Shown here: positions 54,915 through 63,020 of the stretch, piece by piece
How the letters are laid out: every line of letters starts with the position of its first letter
Position numbering within the stretch: position 1 is the first letter of the stretch
From: Qingshengfaniella alkalisoli
Lineage (GTDB): Bacteria > Pseudomonadota > Alphaproteobacteria > Rhodobacterales > Rhodobacteraceae
DNA: 64,000 bases
Direction of reading: 5' to 3'
NCBI RefSeq assembly: GCF_007855645.1
Contig: NZ_CP042263.1
Span: forward strand, 248,001-312,000
The notes under the pieces: generated by a model
Databases searched by the model: none
Seen by the model: the letters and a program-made list of their open reading frames with translations, nothing else
What the model was told of the DNA's origin: nothing
Position numbers and translations under genes: made by a program

Positions 54915-56192
54915 TTACCACATCAGCCGGCGCACATCGCCGAGCAGGAATTTCAGGGTTGCACAGAAGCGAGCGGCCAGCGCCCCGTCCACCGCACGGT
55001 GATCATAGCTTAGGCTGAGCGGCAGCATGTTGCGCGGCACGAACTGCTCGCCATCCCAAACCGGCGCCATCTTGGACCGCGTCAGGCCAAGGATCGCAAC
55101 TTCAGGTGCATTCACGATGGGCGTGAAGCTGGTGCCTCCGATGCCCCCAAGCGAGGAAATGGTGAAGGTCGCGCCCTGCATATCGCCGCCCTTCAACTCG
55201 CCCGCACGGGCTTTTGCCGACAGATCGCCGAGTTCCTTGGAAATCTCGACGATTCCCTTGCGGTCGGCATCCTTGATGACCGGCACGACCAGACCCTGCG
55301 GCGTATCCGCCGCAAAGCCGATATTGTAGAAGTTCTTCTTGATCAGCTTGTCGCCGTCGGGATGCACGGAACTGTTCAGCTCCCAATGTTCCTTCAGCGC
55401 GGACACACTGGCCTTGATGACGAAGGACAGAAGCGTCACACGGTAGCCGTCTTCCTTGGCCTTGGTGTCCATCTCCTTGCGGTACTTGTCCAGATCGGTG
55501 ATGTCGGCTTCTTCGTTATGCGTGACCGCCGGGATGTTCAGCCAGGACCGGTGCAGCGCGGGGCCGGAGATTTTCTTGATCCGGCTCATCTCCACGTCTT
55601 CCACAGGGCCAAACTTCGAGAAATCCACCTTCGGGATCGGCGGGATCCCCATGCCGCCCGACGCCGCGCCACCAGCAGCAGCCGGACCCGATTGCGACTT
55701 GAGGAATTTGGTCACATCCTCGCGCAGGATGCGCCCCTTGCGGCCCGTGCCGTTCACTTCGTTCAGGTCGATGTCGAGATTGCGAGCAAAAGCGCGCACG
55801 GATGGCGACGCGTGCACCTTGCCGAAGCCTTTATCCGTGACGGACGCCGAAGCGGGCGCTTCCGCTCTGGCGGGCTGTTTGGCGGGTTCTTCTTTCTTCT
55901 CGGCTTTCGGTTCTTCTTTGGGCGCCTCCTTCGGAGCGTCGTCACCTGCGCCGGACTCATCACCTTCCAGGATGACGATAAGCGACCCTTCGGACACTGT
56001 ATCGCCTTCGGAAACCTTGATCTCCTTGACCTTACCGGCTGCCGGGCTGGGCACTTCAAGCGTCGCCTTGTCGGATTCAAGTTCGATCAACGGATCTTCT
56101 TCGGCGACGGTATCGCCCACGGACACCAGAATGCTGACCACCGGCACATCATCGAAATCGCCGATATCGGGAACTTTCACATCAATTGTCAT
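54915..56192 (-). CDS. aceF: Dihydrolipoyl acetyltransferase (E2) of pyruvate dehydrogenase
   Basis: A 425-aa E2. One lipoyl domain (1-77, Lys 42 in ESDKATLEV), an Ala/Glu/Lys/Pro-rich linker, a peripheral subunit-binding domain (V-H-A-S-P-S-V-R-A-F-A-R, about 130-165) and the catalytic core ending with S-Y-D-H-R-A-V-D-G-A-x-A. The catalytic His is in that motif. It transfers the acetyl group to CoA. A single lipoyl domain instead of two or three as in enteric AceF is normal for this layout, where Lpd carries another. The gene lies 24 nt after aceE. Confidence 0.92.
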   Translation of the reverse strand: MTIDVKVPDIGDFDDVPVVSILVSVGDTVAEEDPLIELESDKATLEVPSPAAGKVKEIKVSEGDTVSEGSLIVILEGDESGAGDDAPKEAPKEEPKAEKKEEPAKQPARAEAPASASVTDKGFGKVHASPSVRAFARNLDIDLNEVNGTGRKGRILREDVTKFLKSQSGPAAAGGAASGGMGIPPIPKVDFSKFGPVEDVEMSRIKKISGPALHRSWLNIPAVTHNEEADITDLDKYRKEMDTKAKEDGYRVTLLSFVIKASVSALKEHWELNSSVHPDGDKLIKKNFYNIGFAADTPQGLVVPVIKDADRKGIVEISKELGDLSAKARAGELKGGDMQGATFTISSLGGIGGTSFTPIVNAPEVAILGLTRSKMAPVWDGEQFVPRNMLPLSLSYDHRAVDGALAARFCATLKFLLGDVRRLMW

Positions 56193-56216
56193 ATGTCTGT
56201 CTCCTCCTGCCCGCGC

Positions 56217-58877
56217 TTAAACAAGACGCGGGTTCGGCTTGCCGCCGTCGATGTCGTATGCGCTGAGCGCTTTTTGCAGTTCGGCTTTGGTGACGCTGCC
56301 GGCTTTATAAAGCTCGACCATGGCCGCCGCCGCGATGTGGTTGGCGTCTACCTCGAAGAAGCGCCGCAGATTTGCACGGCTGTCCGACCGTCCGAAACCA
56401 TCGGTGCCAAGCGTGGTGAAGGTGCGACCTTCGGGAATGAACGCACGGATCTGTTCGGCGTAGTTCTTCATGTAGTCGGTCGCCGACAAGATCGGGCCGC
56501 TCGATCTTTCGAGCTGCTCGGTGACAAACGCCGTCTTCGGGTCATCCAGTGGGTTCAAACGGTTATGACGCAGCACGTCCTGACCATCGCGGGCCAGCTC
56601 GTTATAGGACGTTGCCGACCAGATTTCCGCGGATACACCGAAATCTTCCTTCAGCATCTCCGCCGCCTTCATGGCCTGAACCAGAATGGTGCCGGATCCC
56701 ATCAGCGTGACATGCTTCTTGCCGGGCTTCTTGACCTCCTGCAGGCGGTAAAGTCCTTTCAGGATGTCCTCTTCCACGCCCATCGGCATGTCGGGATGCT
56801 GGTAGTTTTCGTTCATCAGCGTCAGGTAGAAGAACACGTCTTCCTGATCCGCGAACATGCGTTGCAGGCCGTTCTGCACGATCACCGCCACCTCGTACTG
56901 GAAGGTCGGATCATAGGTGATGCAGTTCGGAATGGTGCTGGCCAGGATGTGGCTATGGCCGTCTTCATGTTGCAGGCCTTCGCCGTTCAACGTCGTCCTT
57001 CCGGCGGTGCCGCCCAGCATGAAGCCGCGCGCGCGGCTGTCGCCTGCGGCCCAGGCCAGATCGCCTATCCGCTGGAACCCGAACATCGAGTAGTAGATGT
57101 AGAAGGGGATCATCGGAACGCCATGCACGCTGTAGGACGTCGCAGCCGCGATCCAGTCAGCCATGGCGCCGGCTTCGTTGATGCCTTCCTGCAGTACCTG
57201 ACCGGTTTCCGTTTCCTTGTAGAACAGCATCTGGTCAGCGTCTTCGGGGGTGTATTGCTGCCCCTTCGGGTTGTAGATGCCCACGGACCGGAACAGCCCT
57301 TCCATCCCGAAGGTGCGGCTTTCATCCGGCACGATAGGAACCACCTGCTTGCCGATCTTCTTGTCCCGCAGAAGCGTCGTCAGAATACGCACAAAGCCCA
57401 TGGTCGTGGAGATTTCGCGATCCCCCGTGCCCTTGAGCTGGCTGTCGAACTTGTCAAGCGACGGGATCTCCAGCTTCGGTGCGTCTTTCCAGTGGCGCTT
57501 GGGGAATTCTCCGCCGAGTGCCTTGCGCCGATCTGCCAAGTAGGCCTTTTGCGCGTTGTTCAGCTTGACGAAAGGAGCCTTGGGCAGGTCTTCGTCACTG
57601 ACGGGGATCTGGAAGCGGTCGCGCATCGCGCGAAGCTGTTCTTCGGCGAACTTCTTCTGCTGGTGGGTCGTGTTCTGGCCCTCACCCGCCGTGCCCATGC
57701 CATAACCCTTCACGGTCTTGGCAAGAATGCAGGTCGGCTGGTCCTTCACATTGGTCGCATGGTCGAACGCCGCGAAGATCTTTTCGATGTCATGACCGCC
57801 GCGACGCAGGAACCAGATTTCCTCGTCGGTCCAGTCTTCAACCAGCGCCGCCGTTTCGGGGTAGCGACCGAAGAAATGCTTGCGAACGTAAGCGCCGTCC
57901 TTCGACTTGTAGGTCTGGTAGTCGCCGTCCACCGTTTCCTGCATCAGCTGGCGCAACTTGCCGGTGACGTCTTTTTCCAGCAGATCATCCCAGCCGCGAC
58001 CCCAGATCAGCTTGACGACTTCCCAGCCGGCACCGCGGAACGCGCCTTCGAGTTCCTGGATGATCTTGGAGTTGCCGCGTACCGGCCCGTCAAGGCGTTG
58101 CAGGTTGCAGTTGATGACGAAGATCAGGTTGTCCAATCCTTCGCGCGCGGCAAGACCGATGGCGCCAAGGCTTTCGGGCTCGTCCATCTCGCCATCGCCG
58201 AGGAAGCACCAGACCTTGCGGTCACTGGCATCGATCAGGCCACGGTTGTGCATGTATTTCATGAACCGCGCCTGGTAGATCGCCATGAGCGGCCCCAGAC
58301 CCATCGACACGGTCGGGAACTGCCAGTAATCGGGCATCAGCCAAGGGTGCGGATAGGATGACAGCCCCCCGCCGCCGACCTCTGACCGGAACTGTTCGAG
58401 TTGCTCTTCGCTGATCCGGCCTTCCATGAAGGACCGTGCGTAGATGCCGGGAATCACATGCCCCTGGAAAAACACCAGGTCGCCGCCATGGGTCGCGGAA
58501 CGGGCCCGCCAGAAATGGTTCAGACCAACGTCATACAGCGCCGCCGACGACGCGAAGGACGCGATATGGCCGCCATATTCACTGCTTTCCTTGTTGCGAC
58601 GAACGACCGTCGCCATGGCGTTCCAGCGATTGATCGTCCGGATACGCCATTCCATGTCCAGATCACCGGGGTAGTCGGGCTGGTCGTCCAGCGGAATGGT
58701 GTTCTCATACGGCGTCGTCGCCGAAAAAGGCAGCATCGCGCCCGAAGCCCGTGCTTGTTGCACGGCCTTGTCGAGCAGGAAATGCGCCCGGTCAGGGCCA
58801 TCCCGTTCGATGACGTCCGCAATGGCATCCATCCATTCGGCGCTCTCGGTGGGATCTAGATCAACCCGATCGGTCAT
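56217..58877 (-). CDS. aceE: Pyruvate dehydrogenase E1 (homodimeric AceE type)
   Basis: An 886-aa single-chain E1. The thiamine diphosphate motif is G-D-G-E-M-D-E-P-E-S with N-C-N-L-Q-R-L-D-G-P-V-R-G-N further on. Other conserved segments are G-H-I-A-S-F-A-S-S-A and H-G-V-P-M-I-P-F. It decarboxylates pyruvate and acetylates the lipoyl groups on AceF and Lpd. The start at 58877 follows GAGGGGAA. It is the first gene of the operon. This gammaproteobacterial type contrasts with the heterotetrameric PdhA/PdhB form frequent in alphaproteobacteria. Confidence 0.93.
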   Translation of the reverse strand: MTDRVDLDPTESAEWMDAIADVIERDGPDRAHFLLDKAVQQARASGAMLPFSATTPYENTIPLDDQPDYPGDLDMEWRIRTINRWNAMATVVRRNKESSEYGGHIASFASSAALYDVGLNHFWRARSATHGGDLVFFQGHVIPGIYARSFMEGRISEEQLEQFRSEVGGGGLSSYPHPWLMPDYWQFPTVSMGLGPLMAIYQARFMKYMHNRGLIDASDRKVWCFLGDGEMDEPESLGAIGLAAREGLDNLIFVINCNLQRLDGPVRGNSKIIQELEGAFRGAGWEVVKLIWGRGWDDLLEKDVTGKLRQLMQETVDGDYQTYKSKDGAYVRKHFFGRYPETAALVEDWTDEEIWFLRRGGHDIEKIFAAFDHATNVKDQPTCILAKTVKGYGMGTAGEGQNTTHQQKKFAEEQLRAMRDRFQIPVSDEDLPKAPFVKLNNAQKAYLADRRKALGGEFPKRHWKDAPKLEIPSLDKFDSQLKGTGDREISTTMGFVRILTTLLRDKKIGKQVVPIVPDESRTFGMEGLFRSVGIYNPKGQQYTPEDADQMLFYKETETGQVLQEGINEAGAMADWIAAATSYSVHGVPMIPFYIYYSMFGFQRIGDLAWAAGDSRARGFMLGGTAGRTTLNGEGLQHEDGHSHILASTIPNCITYDPTFQYEVAVIVQNGLQRMFADQEDVFFYLTLMNENYQHPDMPMGVEEDILKGLYRLQEVKKPGKKHVTLMGSGTILVQAMKAAEMLKEDFGVSAEIWSATSYNELARDGQDVLRHNRLNPLDDPKTAFVTEQLERSSGPILSATDYMKNYAEQIRAFIPEGRTFTTLGTDGFGRSDSRANLRRFFEVDANHIAAAAMVELYKAGSVTKAELQKALSAYDIDGGKPNPRLV

Positions 58878-59215
58878 ATGTGTTGTTCCCCTCAGTTTCA
58901 CGGCCACCACGCAGGGGCGACGTTCGCGCCGCGCCACAGGTTCCGTGCCGGTTCACCTTGCACCTGTGCTTATCGCATCGCCACTGATGGCAATCCGTCG
59001 AAATGTGCAAAGCTTGGTTCTCCCGTTTCTCCTCCGCCCGCAACGCGGGCTGTAGTCTTCCACCAACTTAACCAAGAAAAGGCAAGATAACGCAACGCAT
59101 AGCTGTTAAACGATCTGCGCATGGCAGGATTTTGGCAAGCCTCCTGCGCGTTTGCCCTGCCCCGTCGACGGTGATAGCGTGCATGAGCGCACGGATCAGC
59201 AAAGGAGCCATCAGC
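58878..59215. other. 338-nt divergent intergenic region between aceE and the Lrp-like gene
   Basis: It must contain the pdh operon promoter and that of the small Lrp-like gene. A short stem, GCCCGC-AAC-GCGGGC (59036-59050), lies about 160 nt before aceE and could be a leader hairpin. No clear -35/-10 pair or operator was fixed. I see no convincing gene in it. Confidence 0.4.
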
Positions 59216-59455
59216 GTGAACAACTGCGTGTTCGTCCAGATCAGTTGCAATCCGGGCAAAACCTATGACGTGGCCAATGAAATCGCCTTGCGGGAAATAG
59301 CTTCCGAGATTTATTCCACCAGCGGTGATTTCGACCTTTTGGTGAAAATCTACATTCCCGAGGGCGAGGACACCGGCCTGTTCATCAACGACAACATCGC
59401 GACGATTGCAGGGATCGAGCGGACGCGGACCACGCTGACATTCCGCGCTTTCTGA
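59216..59455 (+). CDS. Stand-alone Lrp/AsnC ligand-binding (RAM) domain protein
   Basis: A 79-aa protein that is only the Lrp/AsnC C-terminal effector fold: F-V-Q-I-S-C-N-P-G-K-T at the start, then S-G-D-F-D-L-L-V-K-I, then I-N-D-N-I-A-T-I-A-G-I-E-R-T-R-T at the end. The helix-turn-helix half is absent. GTG at 59216 is chosen because AAGGAG precedes it by 8 nt; the ATG at 59132 would add an unrelated N terminus. Such stand-alone domains bind amino acids or interact with full Lrp proteins. It is divergent from aceE, which makes a role in pyruvate or amino acid sensing possible. Confidence 0.8.
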   Translation: MNNCVFVQISCNPGKTYDVANEIALREIASEIYSTSGDFDLLVKIYIPEGEDTGLFINDNIATIAGIERTRTTLTFRAF

Positions 59456-59496
59456 TCCCGCGCCAAGCTGCTTCAAACAATTCCGAAGAATGACGA

Positions 59497-59527
59497 AAGG
59501 CCGCCCGGTATCGCTCCGGGCAGCCTT
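59497..59527. terminator. Bidirectional hairpin between Lrp-like gene and TRAP permease
   Basis: AAGGC and GCCCGG on the left pair with CCGGGC and GCCTT on the right, with a C/A mismatch and a 7-nt loop. It lies in the 77-nt gap of converging genes. The flanking AAAGG/CCTTC gives a short T-rich end on each strand. Confidence 0.6.
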
Positions 59528-59532
59528 CTGAT

Positions 59533-61626
59533 CTACGATCCGACAAGATCTTCGCCGCGACCCTTCTGAATCAATTGACGGATCATCGCAGGCGCGACCA
59601 ATCCCAGACCTATGAGCGTCGCGGTCCAGTCAGGCGCCACCAGCAGGATCGCCGCCAAGGCCAGCAGGACCCGCTCGAACGCATAGAGCGGTGCGAACAG
59701 CCAGTTCGACAGCGCCGCCGACAGCATCCATATGCCCAGCATCGCACCACCCGTGGCCAGTGTGAATTCCGTCCATGTGAAGCCTTCGGTCACGATCAGC
59801 ATCGACGGCGAGAAGGCAAAGACGAACGGCACCAGCGCCTTGCCCATCCCCAACCGGAATGCCGTGTTGCCCGCCTTGAACGCATTCGCATTGGCGATCC
59901 CCGCCGCGGCATAGGCCGCGAGCGCAACCGGCGGCGTGATATCCGCGAGCACCCCGTAATAGAAGACGAAGAAATGCGCCACGATCGGTTGAACGCCCAG
60001 CAGACCGAGGATCGGCGCGGCAACCGCGATCATGATCAGGTAGTTCGCTGTGGTCGGGATACCGCAGCCCATCAACACGCAGACGAGCGCGGTCATGATC
60101 AGCGTGAACAGCAAGGTCAGGGTACTGATCGTCATCACCTCGAACGGCAGGAAGGCCAGCCATTCATGGACATTCGTCGCCCAGACCGCCGCAACGCTCG
60201 TGACCATATAGGCGATCTTGAAGCCCACTCCCGTCAGCGTCACGACACCAATGATCACACCGACCAACGCAGCGGCTGCTGTTACAGACAGCGAATAGCG
60301 CGCGCCAAGGACGAACCCGTCCCAAAGACTGGTCAGCGTGTCCCAGGCGGCGGTTTTCAGATCATGCTTGATCAGGTTCTGTATGATCAGAACCAGAATA
60401 CAGCTCGTGATCCCCCAGAACGCCGCAAGGTAAGGTGTCTTGCCGCTCAGCAGGATCGCAACCAGAACGAAAAGCGGCAAGGTGTTCAGCCAGCCCGCCT
60501 TGAACACTGTCCATGCAACCGGCAGTTCGTCTTTCGTCAGACCACGCAGGCCGCGGCGGCGCGCTTCCAGGTGCACCTGTACCAGTACGCCGAAGAAGTG
60601 CATGAAGGCCGGCACCAACGCAGCCGTCAGGATCGTGGTCAGCGGAACACCGAGATATTCGATCATCAGGAACGCAACGGCCCCCATGACCGGCGGAGTG
60701 ATCTGACCACCGGTTGATGATGCGGCCTCGACCGCCGCTGCAAAGTGGCGCGGATAGCCAATGCGGACCATCGCGGGGATCGTCAGCGCCCCGGTCGTCA
60801 CGGTGTTGGCGATCGACGAACCGGAGATCGAGCCGAGCATCGCCGACGACAGTACCGATACCTTGGCCGGACCACCCGCGTAGCGGCCGGCCAGCGCCGA
60901 GGCCAGATCGATGAACAGCTGCCCCAACCCGATCCGCGTGGCCAGAACACCGAACAGGACAAAGTGGAACACATAGGTCGAAATCACTCCGAGCGCCGTG
61001 CCGTAGATGCCCTGACTCGTCAGATACAAGTGGTTGACGATGTTGCTCCAGCTCGCGCCGGGATGCGTCAGGACGCCGGGCATGTTCTGCCCGAAATAGG
61101 CATAGGCCAGGAACAGGCAGGAGATGATCGGCAAAGGCCAGCCCATCGCGCGGCGGGTGGCTTCCAGCAGCACGACGATCAGGATCGTTCCCATGACGAT
61201 GTCGATGGGCAACGGATTCCCGACCCGGAAGGCCAGATCGTTGAATATCCACGGAACATATAACGCCGCGACAACGCCGCCGATGAGCAGCGCCCAGTCC
61301 CAGACCGGCAAGCCAAGAGGAGTCAGCGCGCTGTTATGCGCTTCTTTCGGGCGACCCCAAGCGGCGAAGGACAGGAAGGTCAGGCCCAGCGTGAACGCAA
61401 GGTGCAACCCGCGATGCGTGGTCGCACGCGGAATACCGAAGCCAGCGGTGTAATAGTGGTAACAGGCCAGAAAGAACAGCAAGCCACCTGTCAGCCAAGC
61501 CAGCTGAGGGGTCAGAGGCCGGAACCGCATTTCGGGATCGAATTGTTCCTCGATCTCCTTCATCTGCTCTTCGGTCAGCTCGGACTCGAAATGTGCCGCC
61601 TTCTTTTGCTCTTCTTGCGCCATCAC
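59533..61626 (-). CDS. Fused TRAP transporter permease (DctQM type)
   Basis: A 697-aa membrane protein with about 17-19 hydrophobic segments. It starts with a charged cytoplasmic tail (about 1-35), then a small-subunit-like section, then a DctM domain with the signature L-G-S-I-S-G-S-S-I-A-N-T-V-T-T-G and G-C-G-I-P-T-T-A-N-Y. It belongs to the fused 4TM/12TM type that works with TAXI receptors, and imports organic acids with a sodium or proton gradient. It lies 71 nt after the TAXI receptor gene. Substrate is unknown. A sodium-driven carrier fits a marine host. Confidence 0.9.
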   Translation of the reverse strand: MMAQEEQKKAAHFESELTEEQMKEIEEQFDPEMRFRPLTPQLAWLTGGLLFFLACYHYYTAGFGIPRATTHRGLHLAFTLGLTFLSFAAWGRPKEAHNSALTPLGLPVWDWALLIGGVVAALYVPWIFNDLAFRVGNPLPIDIVMGTILIVVLLEATRRAMGWPLPIISCLFLAYAYFGQNMPGVLTHPGASWSNIVNHLYLTSQGIYGTALGVISTYVFHFVLFGVLATRIGLGQLFIDLASALAGRYAGGPAKVSVLSSAMLGSISGSSIANTVTTGALTIPAMVRIGYPRHFAAAVEAASSTGGQITPPVMGAVAFLMIEYLGVPLTTILTAALVPAFMHFFGVLVQVHLEARRRGLRGLTKDELPVAWTVFKAGWLNTLPLFVLVAILLSGKTPYLAAFWGITSCILVLIIQNLIKHDLKTAAWDTLTSLWDGFVLGARYSLSVTAAAALVGVIIGVVTLTGVGFKIAYMVTSVAAVWATNVHEWLAFLPFEVMTISTLTLLFTLIMTALVCVLMGCGIPTTANYLIMIAVAAPILGLLGVQPIVAHFFVFYYGVLADITPPVALAAYAAAGIANANAFKAGNTAFRLGMGKALVPFVFAFSPSMLIVTEGFTWTEFTLATGGAMLGIWMLSAALSNWLFAPLYAFERVLLALAAILLVAPDWTATLIGLGLVAPAMIRQLIQKGRGEDLVGS

Positions 61627-61651
61627 GCTACCCGCCCCTGTTGAATCGGGA

Positions 61652-61682
61652 CGGGGGCCAGCCGCTCACGGACCAGCCCCCG
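61652..61682 (-). promoter_or_regulatory. Intercistronic hairpin between TAXI receptor and permease genes
   Basis: CGGGGGC (61652-61658) pairs with GCCCCCG (61676-61682) and an inner CCG/CGG with loop CTCA. In the mRNA this stem lies after the receptor stop. Such hairpins often stabilise the receptor part so that it outnumbers the permease; that role is inferred. Confidence 0.45.
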
Positions 61683-61697
61683 ACAATTATTCGGTGA

Positions 61698-62714
61698 TTA
61701 CTCGGCCGACAGAACGCCAGCTTCACGGTAGAACTTCTCCGCGCCCGGATGGAACGGGATACCGACGCCCGCCACAGCGGATTCGAGCGTGATTTCCTTG
61801 CCCTTGGAATGGCCGTTATCCAACAGCTTGCGGGTGTTGTCGTTCCACATCGCCTTGGTGATCTCGTAGATCAGCTCTTCAGGCTGGTCAGCGCTGGTGA
61901 TCCACTGGGCACCAACGGCCAGTGTGGTCACATCGCCATCGACACCTTCATAAGTGCCACCCGGAACCGTGTTTTCCGCGAAGAAGGAATAGTCACCGAC
62001 GATGGCCTCCGCTTCGTCACCGGAAATCGGCACCAGCGTGATGTCGTCCTGGCTGGCCAGTTCTGCGATCGCGCCAGCGGGGAACCCGCCCACGAAGAAG
62101 AACGCGTCCATCGCACCGTCGCGCATACGTTCGGCCGCCTGGTCAGGCTTCAGGTAAGCAGCGTCCACGTCATCTTCGGACAGGCCGTAGGCCTCCAGGA
62201 TGATACGCGCGTCAACGAGTGTGCCGGATCCCGGCTCATCCATGGAAACGCGCTTGCCTTTCAGGTCAGCAACACCTTCGATTCCGGCGTCGGCAGCAGC
62301 AACAAGGTGGATCGTTTCAGGGTAAAGCGACGCGATGGCCCGCAGCGATTCTACGGCCTCACGACCTTCCCAGATACCCGTGCCGGTTTGCGCCCAGGTC
62401 GCGACGTCCGATTGCGAGAAGCCCGATTCCAGCGTGCCACCCGCAATGGCGTTCACATTGGCAACCGATCCGTTCGCCGACAGCGCGGTCGCGATCAGGC
62501 CCGGAACACCGCAAGAGCCACCTTCTTCACAGGCACGCGATCCCGGAGGGCTGGAGATCGCATTCGCGATCAGCCCACCGATCGGATAGTAGGTGCCAGC
62601 CGTGCCCCCCGTGCCGATACGGAAGAATTGCGGTTCTTGAGCGGAGGCCACGCCACCGAGCGCAACGCCCGCGGCCGCCACGATCCCTAGGATCGAAAAT
62701 TTCTTGAATGTCAT
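61698..62714 (-). CDS. TAXI-family TRAP solute receptor
   Basis: A 338-aa periplasmic receptor. Signal peptide at about 1-26 (GVALGGVASAQ). The mature start I-G-T-G-G-T-A-G-T-Y-Y-P-I-G-G is the TAXI family mark. Two Cys (R-A-C-E-E-G-G-S-C-G) could form a disulphide. Other typical segments are Q-S-D-V-A and G-S-G-T-L-V-D. It delivers solute to the fused permease encoded downstream. AAGGAGG lies 8 nt before the ATG at 62714, which decides the start over an upstream frame start at 62798. Confidence 0.92.
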   Translation of the reverse strand: MTFKKFSILGIVAAAGVALGGVASAQEPQFFRIGTGGTAGTYYPIGGLIANAISSPPGSRACEEGGSCGVPGLIATALSANGSVANVNAIAGGTLESGFSQSDVATWAQTGTGIWEGREAVESLRAIASLYPETIHLVAAADAGIEGVADLKGKRVSMDEPGSGTLVDARIILEAYGLSEDDVDAAYLKPDQAAERMRDGAMDAFFFVGGFPAGAIAELASQDDITLVPISGDEAEAIVGDYSFFAENTVPGGTYEGVDGDVTTLAVGAQWITSADQPEELIYEITKAMWNDNTRKLLDNGHSKGKEITLESAVAGVGIPFHPGAEKFYREAGVLSAE

Positions 62715-62941
62715 TTGGTCTTCCTCCTTGGTTGGACCGGTATGTTTGATGGTGTCACAAGAATACACTTCCGCCACCAAATCAAGCACATCCCCCATGC
62801 ATCATGCCGTGAAGATTTCCTTACGTCCACCGATCTTCTTGTGGCGCGTCAGCCTTGTTCCCAGTCCGGCGTCCGGCCGTGGATGCAACCAGATATGCTT
62901 TCAGACGGGCGCTCTAGCAGTTTCATATGGACGTGACCAGT

Positions 62942-63000
62942 CTTTCAATTGGTCAATGGTTGACTTTCAATTGGTCAACGGTTTACTTTCAGATGGTCGG
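62942..63000. repeat. 22-bp tandem repeat (about 2.7 copies)
   Basis: Unit 1 (62942-62963) and unit 2 (62964-62985) share CTTTCAATTGGTCAA and end in TGGTTGA or CGGTTTA. A partial third copy (CTTTCAGATGGTC) ends at 63000, 20 nt before the ATPase start. The 306-nt gap 62715-63020 shows nothing else apart from AT-rich stretches near both ends. The array resembles the repeated ends of some IS21-like elements, but no transposase is nearby. Confidence 0.7.
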
Positions 63001-63020
63001 CACAATCGGGCGGATCCGCG

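Noticed and set aside
55362-58361. A 999-codon open frame on the + strand opposite aceF and aceE
   Set aside because: It is the complement of strongly supported PDH genes; high GC at third codon positions keeps the antisense frame open. No ribosome site or family match.
59132-59215. Longer form of the Lrp-like protein
   Set aside because: The extra 28 residues do not match a helix-turn-helix, and the strong AAGGAG site selects GTG at 59216.
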